64,000 nucleotides of DNA from Bacillota bacterium (GTDB lineage Bacteria > Bacillota > Bacilli > Paenibacillales > NBRC-103111). Location: assembly GCA_023388055.1 (NCBI GenBank), contig JAEWGW010000025.1, positions 558,001 to 622,000 on the forward strand. The letters are read 5' to 3'. Both the position numbers and the translations under genes were made by a program. The notes beneath the pieces were generated by a model. The model made no database searches. It was not told the origin of the DNA and was given only the letters and a program-made list of their open reading frames with translations. Positions 41,870 to 49,858 of this stretch are shown piece by piece. Position 1 is the first letter of the stretch; every line of letters begins with the position of its first letter.

Positions 41870-42883
41870 ATGTCCAAGTCAAAACGGCTTATGGAGCTGA
41901 TGCTGGCGGTTCACCGCAAACGCTCCTTTACGGTGAAGGAGCTGGCGCAGGAGTTCGGTGTTTCCTCCCGCACTATGCTGCGGGATTTGCAGGAGCTGGG
42001 CGAATTAGGGGTCCCCCTGTATTCGGAGGTTGGCCCCCACGGGGGTTACCGCCTGCTGAATGATCGGATGCTTCCTCCCATTGCCTTCAGCGAGGAGGAG
42101 GCGGTGGCGGTGTTTTTTGCCAGTCAAACGCTCCGGCATTACCGCGATCTTCCCTTCGAAACGGAAATGTCCTCCGCTCTCCAGAAATTTTATCTGCATA
42201 TGCCTCAGGATGTGCGAAGCAGAATCGATGAAATGCGGGACCGGGTGGATTTCAGGCCACCGCATCGGAATCAGAGTGCGCCTTTTTTGAATGTGCTGCT
42301 GGAGGCGGCAGTCCGGAGGAAGACGGTCCGTATCGGGTATGACGGAAAAGCGGGAGTGGAGGAACGGGATATTCTGCCTGTTGGCATCTATGCCAATAAC
42401 GGCTTCTGGTATTGCCCGGCATACTGCTTAGCCCGGCAGGATTACCGGCTGTTCCGCTGTGACCGGATCGTTGCTGCGGATATCCTGATGCCCTCCGGGC
42501 AGGGACAGCTGGAGCCGGAGGGGGATGGTCTGCCGGAGGCGAAACAGATCCATCTGGGAAATTGGGATGCGGTTCAAAACCGGGAGCTTGAGCTGGTCCC
42601 CACGTATGTGGAGCTGACCCGGGAGGGCTGCCGGAGATGCGAGACGGAGATGTGGCCCCAACCCCAAATCCATAAGCGGGAGGATGGTACCGGTTGGATC
42701 GACAGCCGGTTTCCCAAGGCGGATATGGAGTATTTTGCCCATTATTTTGTGGGGCTGGGAATGGGGGCACGTGTGCGGCGGCCGGCTGAGCTGGTGCAGA
42801 CCATCAGGCAGCTGCTTGCAGCTATGGCGGAGGGGTACGGGAATCCGAGTTGTTCAAAAAATACAAATCCCGATCAAATCTGA
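41870..42883 (+). CDS. WYL-domain transcriptional regulator
   Basis: This 337-residue YafY-type regulator has an N-terminal winged helix (RKRSFTVKELAQEFGVSSRT and MLRDLQELGELGVPLYSE), a middle helical part, a WYL-like domain (about 135-215, with NNGFWYCPAYCLARQDYRLF and RCDRI) and a WCX C-terminus. AGGAG precedes the ATG. It probably binds a ligand and controls itself and/or the divergent dinB-like gene through the dyad at 41825. Confidence 0.85.
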   Translation: MSKSKRLMELMLAVHRKRSFTVKELAQEFGVSSRTMLRDLQELGELGVPLYSEVGPHGGYRLLNDRMLPPIAFSEEEAVAVFFASQTLRHYRDLPFETEMSSALQKFYLHMPQDVRSRIDEMRDRVDFRPPHRNQSAPFLNVLLEAAVRRKTVRIGYDGKAGVEERDILPVGIYANNGFWYCPAYCLARQDYRLFRCDRIVAADILMPSGQGQLEPEGDGLPEAKQIHLGNWDAVQNRELELVPTYVELTREGCRRCETEMWPQPQIHKREDGTGWIDSRFPKADMEYFAHYFVGLGMGARVRRPAELVQTIRQLLAAMAEGYGNPSCSKNTNPDQI

Positions 42884-43010
42884 TTCAAGCCGAAGGAAAA
42901 TGATGAAAATTGGCGAAATTTCTGTAATGGTCGAGGTGGCAAAGACATCTCATCAGTGCAACCACATCCATTACCGTGACCTGGTTTGTCCGGAAAAGAG
43001 AGGGAGAATC

Positions 43011-46000
43011 GTGAAGAAAAGCATATGGAATAAAATAGAAAATACTGTCGTAATGATACTGTGCAGTGTGCTTGTGCTGGGTGGAATTATTGTTGCCCCA
43101 TCACAAACTGGGGCTGCTGCTGCGGACTCCGTATCGGGTTACCTGTGGAAGCAGCTGTCGGGTACCCCGTTTTCCAAAATTGCTTCCGATGGACAAGGTT
43201 TATATGTGGCGGCAAATTCCACCGCCGGGAAAATGTATACGTCCACCAACTTAATGAGTTGGAGCGCCCTGGATATCAGTGCAGTCTCCACCCGCCCCAT
43301 CAACGCCTTGGAATACATAGACGGAAGCTTTTATGCGGTGACGATGGGCAACTATGGGACCGGAGCTACCATACTCCGCTCAACCAATGGCACCGATTGG
43401 ACCGGCGTCGACGCGGCTGAACCCAGCTATTCCCGAAGCTCGATTGCTTATGGAAACAACACTTTTGTGGTTCCTACAAATAACACCACCATCTACTATT
43501 TCCAGTCCACTGACGGGGAAACCTGGTCCAGGCAGCAATATGATGCCAGCGGGACAGCTTCGGTGTTCGGTTTGAATTACGCCAACGGCCAGTTTATGGC
43601 GGTTGGGAGTTCGGGGGCCATGATGTCCTCTGCCAACGGCATCAATTGGAGTCCGGTTGTCAAGGCAGCAGGAGCACCTACCCTTCAAGCAGTGGCGTCA
43701 GATGAGCATGGGAAGTATGTGGCGGTGGGGAGTGGCGGAAAAATCCTCCGCACTGATCCAAATAGCGGCAGCGATTATCCTCTGCTGGAGGTTTCCACGC
43801 CTGCCACTTCTACCCTGTATGATGTGACCTACTCGGCAGCGGGAGGCGGATATGTGGCGGTAGGGGATTATGCGACGCTTTTTTCCGCAGACGGAATCAC
43901 ATGGACTCCTGAAGCTGAAAATCTAGTGCTCCAAAAGGTAATCTATGCCGATGGAAAGTGGCTGGCGGCAGGGAACTCCGGCGTTTATCAACGGACTGAA
44001 GTTAACCTTGCAATCGACACCCAACCTGAGGATATTTCCGTTGTGCCCAACGACAGCGCCGTCCTGATCATTGGTGCTGCGGCAAGCGGAGGCGAGTCCG
44101 TCAGCTACCAGTGGTACAGCAATACGGTCGATTCGAACAGCGGCGGAACGCCAATTGTGAACGCCCAGAATTATTACTATCACGCGCCGACTGCAGCAAC
44201 AGGCACTGTATATTATTACTGTGTCGTCAGAATCCCAGGTTCTACGACAGCAATAACCAGCGATGCGGCAGCGGTAAAGGTAAGTCCGTTAACCCACGCG
44301 GCCACCCCGGATATCACCTCCAATCCCCAGGACAAAGCCGTCTATGTGGGGGAGAATGCTCCGTTGACCGTGTTGGCAATAGCGGGTGATGCAGGAATAT
44401 TAAGCTACCAATGGTACACGAATACCTCGAACAGCAATAGCGGCGGCCAGCCGATTGCCAATGCAACGGGGAGCATCCTTGCAGCGCCGACAGAAACAGC
44501 CGGAACCGCTTATTATTATGTTAAGGTAACCAACACCAATAACAGTGCCACGGGCACGAAAACGGCAACGTCAACAAGCACAGCAGCGGCGGTACAGGTG
44601 GATGTCGCACCTACCTATACCATTTCTGCACCCGGTGACCAGAAGGCAGCCCCCCTTATCCAAGGGTATGCACCAGGTACGCAGGAAATTGTAACCGTCA
44701 GCTTTTCCAATACGGGTACGGCGGACTTGACCAGTCTATCCGCCGTGCTTGGCGGTACTCATGCCGGTGACTTCGAGATCACCCAACCGGCGGGAACATT
44801 AACCAGCGGGGCAGCCGCAACCAGCTTTACGGTGAAGGCAAAGGATGGTCTGCCGGCAGGCACATACACTGCCACCGTCACGTTGAAGGCCGACAATATG
44901 GCAGACGTGTCGTTTATGGTAACCCAGGCTGTCTATCTGCCTGATGCGCCGGTCAATCCGGAGCAGCTGGCGCCAGTCGAAGGGAACCGTGAGGTGACGC
45001 TTCATTGGAATACCGTAACGGAAGCGACCTACTATCAGCTGTATATGTCCCAGATGACGGGACAATTCAATGGGCCCAGCCTTGCCACGGTGAAGGATAC
45101 AACCTATACCATCGCAGAATTAACCAACGGGCAAACATATTATTTCGTAATAAAAGCAGGGAATGACGGAGGATTAAGCGCGGAATCCAATCAGGTTCAG
45201 GCCACTCCGTCAACCGTTCCTGATGCGCCGGTTCAGATTGCCGCAACCGCAGGGGACGGCCAGGCTGTGGTCAGCTTTGCCGCTCCGGCAGATAACGGCG
45301 GAAGCCCCATCACCGGCTATGAGGTAACGGACTCCACAGGCACCATAACCGCAACCGGCGATATCAGCCCGATTATCGTCCAGGATCTGGTGAACGGTAC
45401 GGCCTATGCGTTTACGGTAAAAGCGGTCAACAGCAAGGGAACAGGTGCCCCATCCTCCGAATCGAATACCGTCATACCGGTCAAACCCGTTAAACCGGCT
45501 GAGCCGGTTGAGCCTGATGACCCTGGAAGCGATGATGGGGATTCCGGGGAATCAACAGGCCTTGCCGTTGCCCCGAATACTCCCGTCGCTAATGTTGTGG
45601 TGAAGGGGACGGCGGGGAGTGTGGGAACCGCCAAAACGGCTACCATCAATAACCGGAAGGTTACCACCTTTACCCTGGACCAACGGAAGCTGGAGGAGAA
45701 GCTTGCTGCTGATGGACAGAACATGGTGCTGAGCGTTCAACTGGACGACTTCACCGATGTGGTTGTAGGAGAGATGAATGGTCAAATGCTGAGGAGTATG
45801 GCGGACAAGCAGGCAGTTTTTGAAATCAAAACCGCTTATGCCTCCTACACCCTGCCAGCGCAGCATATCGATCTCCAAGCGATCTCTGAGCAGCTCGGAG
45901 CATCAGTGGGCCTGCAGGACATTCAGCTCCAGGTGGAGGTTTCTCCCTCCGCTGCGGACATGATGAAGCTGGTCCAGAGCGCTGCGGAGAAGGGCGGCTT

Positions 46001-46832
46001 TACCGTGGTTGCCCCTCCCGTTGACTTTACGGTCAGAGCCGCCTATAAGGATAAAACCATCAGCGTGTCCAAGCTCAACGCTTTTGTGGAGCGTAGCATA
46101 ACACTGCCGGATAATGTGGACCTGAGTGGGACGTTAACCGGTTTGGTGATCGAACCCGACGGCACATTCCGTCATGTGCCTACCAAAATCATGAAGGAAG
46201 ACGGAAAAGCTTATGCCCGGATCACTAGCTTAACCAACAGCACCTACGTGGTGGTCAAACATCCGGTATCCTATACGGATGTAGAGAGCCATTGGGCCAA
46301 GGAGGCGGTGGAGGACCTGGGCTTCCGTATGGCATACGAGGACCCGGGAGTGGATACCTTCGGTCCGGACCAGGAGATCACCCGTGCGGAATTCGCATCC
46401 CTTATGGTCCGCGGGATAGGTATCCGGCCGGAAACGGAAGCGGCTCCGTTCTCCGATGTCAAAGCGTCGGACCGTTACAGCAGTGCGATTAACTCCGCGT
46501 ATGCCTACCGGCTGATCAGCGGCTTCGAGGACGGAACCTTCCGCCCCAAGGACAAAATCACCCGTGAAGAGGCAATGGTGGTGGTTGCCAAGATGATGGT
46601 GATCACCAACCTGAAGGCGAAGCTTACCGCTCCCGATACGGACACCATCCTACAGCCTTATTCCGATGCGGATGAAATCTCCAGCTGGGCTCGTAGCGGC
46701 ATTGCCGACAGTATCCAAGCCGGTATCGTATCCGGAAGAAGCAGTACGGAGCTTGCCCCCAAGGCTTATGTTACGAGGGCAGAGGTGGCATCCATTGTGC
46801 GGCGGCTGCTGCAGAAGTCAGAATTGATCTAG
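43011..46832 (+). CDS. Large secreted mosaic surface protein with three SLH domains
   Basis: The protein has 1273 residues. A signal peptide (1-40, ending SQTGAAAADS) precedes several regions. Residues about 46-326 are a repeat propeller with the recurrent S(T/A)NGxxW(S/T) motif of BNR-like repeats (RSTNGTDWTG, QSTDGETWS, SSANGINWS). Residues 337-422 and 433-533 are Ig-like repeats with SYQWYSNT. Residues 537-640 are a choice-of-anchor-like domain. Residues 643-735 and 737-823 are fibronectin type III. An acidic Pro linker follows, then an unassigned domain and three SLH domains (1084-1273). SLH domains anchor proteins to pyruvylated wall polymer. The GTG at 43011 with AGGGAGA is the start; the frame from 42684 overlaps the WYL gene. 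Confidence 0.88.
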   Translation: MKKSIWNKIENTVVMILCSVLVLGGIIVAPSQTGAAAADSVSGYLWKQLSGTPFSKIASDGQGLYVAANSTAGKMYTSTNLMSWSALDISAVSTRPINALEYIDGSFYAVTMGNYGTGATILRSTNGTDWTGVDAAEPSYSRSSIAYGNNTFVVPTNNTTIYYFQSTDGETWSRQQYDASGTASVFGLNYANGQFMAVGSSGAMMSSANGINWSPVVKAAGAPTLQAVASDEHGKYVAVGSGGKILRTDPNSGSDYPLLEVSTPATSTLYDVTYSAAGGGYVAVGDYATLFSADGITWTPEAENLVLQKVIYADGKWLAAGNSGVYQRTEVNLAIDTQPEDISVVPNDSAVLIIGAAASGGESVSYQWYSNTVDSNSGGTPIVNAQNYYYHAPTAATGTVYYYCVVRIPGSTTAITSDAAAVKVSPLTHAATPDITSNPQDKAVYVGENAPLTVLAIAGDAGILSYQWYTNTSNSNSGGQPIANATGSILAAPTETAGTAYYYVKVTNTNNSATGTKTATSTSTAAAVQVDVAPTYTISAPGDQKAAPLIQGYAPGTQEIVTVSFSNTGTADLTSLSAVLGGTHAGDFEITQPAGTLTSGAAATSFTVKAKDGLPAGTYTATVTLKADNMADVSFMVTQAVYLPDAPVNPEQLAPVEGNREVTLHWNTVTEATYYQLYMSQMTGQFNGPSLATVKDTTYTIAELTNGQTYYFVIKAGNDGGLSAESNQVQATPSTVPDAPVQIAATAGDGQAVVSFAAPADNGGSPITGYEVTDSTGTITATGDISPIIVQDLVNGTAYAFTVKAVNSKGTGAPSSESNTVIPVKPVKPAEPVEPDDPGSDDGDSGESTGLAVAPNTPVANVVVKGTAGSVGTAKTATINNRKVTTFTLDQRKLEEKLAADGQNMVLSVQLDDFTDVVVGEMNGQMLRSMADKQAVFEIKTAYASYTLPAQHIDLQAISEQLGASVGLQDIQLQVEVSPSAADMMKLVQSAAEKGGFTVVAPPVDFTVRAAYKDKTISVSKLNAFVERSITLPDNVDLSGTLTGLVIEPDGTFRHVPTKIMKEDGKAYARITSLTNSTYVVVKHPVSYTDVESHWAKEAVEDLGFRMAYEDPGVDTFGPDQEITRAEFASLMVRGIGIRPETEAAPFSDVKASDRYSSAINSAYAYRLISGFEDGTFRPKDKITREEAMVVVAKMMVITNLKAKLTAPDTDTILQPYSDADEISSWARSGIADSIQAGIVSGRSSTELAPKAYVTRAEVASIVRRLLQKSELI

Positions 46833-46836
46833 AACA

Positions 46837-46880
46837 CAAAAAGCTGTCCCCAAGCGTATTTGCGAGGGGACAGCTTTTTT
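46837..46880 (+). terminator. Terminator after the SLH protein
   Basis: AAAAAGCTGTCCCC and GGGGACAGCTTTTTT form a strong hairpin with a T run. Confidence 0.85.
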
Positions 46881-47031
46881 GGCTTTTTTTAACCCTGACT
46901 CAGCGGCTTCTATGAAGGGATAGTGGCTGAGCCGTGGCTTACGGCAACCGCTATCCAAACTGTAGGCAGCAAGGGGTATGACGGGTTTATGATCGGGATA
47001 GTGGAGGGGGGAGTTGCCCGTCCGTATCCCC

Positions 47032-47715
47032 TTAATACGTTCTCCTCCTGGTAAACCACCAGCCTACGGCTGCGAACAGCGCATATAACGCAAGGTTAAA
47101 GGCAACTCCTGTTAACAACGAATCATTGAACAAGAGAGCCTTGAAGAAGGCTGCCACATGAACGCGCAAGGAAGGGACGGCGGTTCCCACCGGGATAGCG
47201 GTAATCAGCAGGACCCAGAGCAGCCAACCCACCGGGTGGGAGTAGCCGGAGGCCAGCATGGAAAGAAGGGCCATTACCATGACATAAAAAGCGGCTTGAT
47301 ACAGGAATGACCCCGCCACCCCAAAGTCTGTCCAATGAAAGGCCTCTATCATATCCACAATGCCTGTGAAATCCCGGAATATATGTACTTCGAGCTGATA
47401 CCACAAGGAATTGAATAAAGCGATACCCGCTGCCCAAACACCGAATACAAAATGCAGCCCATTGAAATACTGCTGCCGGCTTGCACCCAAATAAACGATA
47501 CGTTTGAAATACGTGAGGGGAAGGATAACCGCGGTAAGAAGCAGGATCAGCAGCAGCATATTGCCGTCCGAAAGACGCATGGTGTAGCCGCTTTTTATAT
47601 TGAGTGTGACGATCAGATCCGCCACTCTTCCCAGCAGGATTAGCAGGATAACGCCCCAGACATACATCCTCATTTGTACAAAAGCCGGTTTTAGATGAAC
47701 CGTCCATGCCTTCAA
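47032..47715 (-). CDS. ABC-2 type permease (YtrC/D-like)
   Basis: The protein (227 residues) has six predicted membrane segments. A short cytoplasmic loop TYFKRIVYLGASRQQYFNGL recalls the permease of GntR-linked small ABC exporters. Start TTG 47715 has AGGGAGGG 7 bases upstream, and the gene starts 1 bp after the ATPase stop. With 47717 and 48594 it forms a three-gene GntR-ATPase-permease operon; relatives respond to cell-wall-active compounds. The substrate is unknown. Confidence 0.78.
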   Translation of the reverse strand: MKAWTVHLKPAFVQMRMYVWGVILLILLGRVADLIVTLNIKSGYTMRLSDGNMLLLILLLTAVILPLTYFKRIVYLGASRQQYFNGLHFVFGVWAAGIALFNSLWYQLEVHIFRDFTGIVDMIEAFHWTDFGVAGSFLYQAAFYVMVMALLSMLASGYSHPVGWLLWVLLITAIPVGTAVPSLRVHVAAFFKALLFNDSLLTGVAFNLALYALFAAVGWWFTRRRTY

Positions 47716-47716
47716 T

Positions 47717-48592
47717 TTATTGCCCTCCCTCAACCAGATACGCGAAGAACTTCTGCAGCGTCAGGCCCTCGATGGCAATATCCAATTCCCGCGCACGCGT
47801 GAAATCCTCTTCCGTCAGCTGTTCATACATGGCGGCAAGGGTACCGCGGCCATACGCCTCCGTATGGATAACCCGCTTCCCGGCTGTAAACGCAGCCACC
47901 GCTTCGGACTTACCCCGGAGCATATGCGCGCCCATCCTAATCAGGTCCATCTCATCATGGAGAAGAACCGACCCGGCTTCAATAATAAATACCTGCTCCA
48001 CCACCGGCGCAATTTCATCAATCAGATGAGTGGACAGGAGGATGGTACGGGGATGGGCCGCATAATCCTCCAGAAGCGCCTTATAGAATTTCTCCCTCAT
48101 CAGAACATCCAGTCCCAGCACAGGCTCATCATATAATGTCAGAGCTGCCCGGCTGGCCAGACCGATGATGTTTCCAACCAGGGCTGCCGTGCCTCTGGAA
48201 AGCTGACTCATCTTCTTACGGGGATCGATCCGGAAGGTCTCCAGCAGCTCATGGGCCAATGGCCAAGCCCAGTTCGGATGGAAGCTGGCAGCAAATTGCA
48301 GCACCTCCATTACCCGTGCCCCCCCGAAGGGACTGGTATGGTCCCGTACATAACAGAAATCCCTCGGAAGCTCACCTTTCCTCAGTCTTTTCCCCCATAC
48401 CTCCAAGGTTCCGCTATCCGGAAGGATTCCGCCTGCAATCATGTTCAGCAGGGTGGTTTTTCCTGCTCCGTTGCGACCTAACATGCCATATATAACATTC
48501 TCCTGCAGCTGCAGGCTCAAATTCCGCAAGGCAAATGTCCGGCCGTACGTCTTATTTAGATTCCCGCAGGTTAATACGGTGCTCACGGGCAA
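47717..48592 (-). CDS. ABC transporter ATPase (YtrB-like)
   Basis: This 291-residue ATPase has Walker A GRNGAGKTT, a degenerate signature (LSRGTAALV instead of LSGGQ), Walker B LTLYDEPVLGLD and switch STHLIDE. The altered signature is usual for YtrB-type subunits. A TTG start at 48592 follows AAAGGA by 5 bases and lies 1 bp after the GntR stop, so the three genes are coupled. It drives the permease at 47032. Confidence 0.85.
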   Translation of the reverse strand: MPVSTVLTCGNLNKTYGRTFALRNLSLQLQENVIYGMLGRNGAGKTTLLNMIAGGILPDSGTLEVWGKRLRKGELPRDFCYVRDHTSPFGGARVMEVLQFAASFHPNWAWPLAHELLETFRIDPRKKMSQLSRGTAALVGNIIGLASRAALTLYDEPVLGLDVLMREKFYKALLEDYAAHPRTILLSTHLIDEIAPVVEQVFIIEAGSVLLHDEMDLIRMGAHMLRGKSEAVAAFTAGKRVIHTEAYGRGTLAAMYEQLTEEDFTRARELDIAIEGLTLQKFFAYLVEGGQ

Positions 48593-48593
48593 C

Positions 48594-48962
48594 TCATTCC
48601 TTTCTAAGCTGCTTAATCATGCTCATGATTTCTTCCGTTGAGAGCGTTAGCTTATCCGCTTCCTCCACCAGCTCCAACAGGAGCTCCTTAGAGAAGCGTT
48701 CCTTACGCTTCATCAGGATTTTCTGCCTCGCATCGGGCGCAACGTACATGCCAAGCCCACGTTTCTTGTACAGAATACCCTCGTTAACAAGCAGACCGAT
48801 CCCTTTCACCACAGTCGCAGGGTTAATCTGAAACAGCTGCGAAAACTGGGCCACAGAAAGAATCTGATCATTCTCCTGGAAGGTGCCCTTCAAGATATCA
48901 TCTTCAATGATGTCGGCTGCCTGTTGAAAAATGGGATGTTTATCGTCGAAAGTGAAGTTCAT
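48594..48962 (-). CDS. GntR-family regulator (YtrA/YhcF type)
   Basis: This short GntR protein (122 residues) has a winged helix (IFQQAADIIEDDILKGTFQE, then LSVAQFSQLFQINPATVVKG and GLLVNEGILYKKRGLGMYVA) and a two-helix tail instead of a ligand domain, as in YtrA. The ATG at 48962 is preferred; 48980 is an alternative. It heads the operon and probably represses it through the AACATAC repeats upstream, with relief by an unknown envelope signal. Confidence 0.85.
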   Translation of the reverse strand: MNFTFDDKHPIFQQAADIIEDDILKGTFQENDQILSVAQFSQLFQINPATVVKGIGLLVNEGILYKKRGLGMYVAPDARQKILMKRKERFSKELLLELVEEADKLTLSTEEIMSMIKQLRKE

Positions 48963-48980
48963 GGTTTCACCATTCATCAT

Positions 48981-49085
48981 ATTAGTATGTTACCTGTCCA
49001 ACATACCATAGCCTATATTTTCGTGATTGACAACCTTTGGGAGCGTGTATTACAGTGTACTACATTAGTAACATACTAACATACA
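48981..49085. promoter_or_regulatory. Divergent control region with four AACATAC/GTATGTT heptamers
   Basis: GTATGTT at 48985-48991 and AACATAC at 49000-49006 form a dyad with an 8-bp gap. Two tandem AACATAC copies lie at 49070-49076 and 49078-49084. A TTGACA at 49027-49032 could be a plus-strand -35 box. The repeats probably bind the GntR protein and may couple both operons. Confidence 0.55.
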
Positions 49086-49153
49086 TGAGCCGGAATTCAT
49101 AGGGCGGATTTGTCCTGCGGATTCATTGCATGTAAAGCGGGGAGAGGGAACCG

Positions 49154-49858
49154 ATGGGAACACTAATTGAATTTCAAGCTGTAACGAAGGAATATCAGAT
49201 CGGTGAAATCAAAATCCAGGCGCTGGCCGGCGTGGATTTCTCCATATCGGAGGGGGAATTCGTAGTCGTATTAGGCACAAGCGGCGCAGGTAAAAGCACC
49301 ATCCTGAATATATTGGGCGGAATGGATACGGCCAGCTCGGGCCGGGTTTTGGTTGACGGCCAGGATCTAACCCGTCTCAGCGAGAAGAAGCTGACGGAAT
49401 ACCGGGGGAAGAAGGTAGGCTTTGTATTTCAATTCTATAATCTGATTCCCAACTTGAATGCTCTTGAAAATGTGGAGTTTGCCGCCGAGGTATGCGATAA
49501 CCACCTGGACGCCAAGGATATTCTCCATAAAGTCGGCCTGGCAAGCCGGACCGGCAATTATCCCTCCCAGCTCTCCGGCGGAGAACAGCAGCGGGTGGCG
49601 ATTGCCAGAGCGGTGGCCAAAAATCCCTCCCTGCTGCTCTGTGATGAACCTACCGGGGCCTTGGATTATATGACGGGGAAGTCTGTCCTGAAGCTTCTTG
49701 AGGATTTGAATCAGGACATGAAAACCTGTGTGGTTTTGGTGACCCATAATACCGCCATCGCACCCATGGCCGATAAGGTGATCAAGGTAAAAAGCGGGTT
49801 GATCGAAAGTGTGACAGTGAATGCCCGCAAACAAAGCGTCGAGGAGATCGAATGGTGA
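49154..49858 (+). CDS. MacB/LolD-type ABC ATPase, copy 1
   Basis: This 234-residue ATPase has Walker A GTSGAGKST, Q-loop FVFQFYNLIPNLNALENV, signature LSGGEQQRVAIARA, Walker B LLLCDEPTGALD and VTHN. The LIPxLxALENV segment is typical of the MacB/LolD class, which works with FtsX-like permeases. It overlaps the permease by 7 bp. A second, paralogous pair begins at 52291. Substrate unknown; such pairs handle lipoproteins, peptides or antibiotics. Confidence 0.9.
   Translation: MGTLIEFQAVTKEYQIGEIKIQALAGVDFSISEGEFVVVLGTSGAGKSTILNILGGMDTASSGRVLVDGQDLTRLSEKKLTEYRGKKVGFVFQFYNLIPNLNALENVEFAAEVCDNHLDAKDILHKVGLASRTGNYPSQLSGGEQQRVAIARAVAKNPSLLLCDEPTGALDYMTGKSVLKLLEDLNQDMKTCVVLVTHNTAIAPMADKVIKVKSGLIESVTVNARKQSVEEIEW

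Noticed and set aside
42684..43010. Longer N-terminus for the SLH protein
   Set aside because: Overlaps the WYL gene; a proper GTG with ribosome site followed by a signal peptide lies at 43011.
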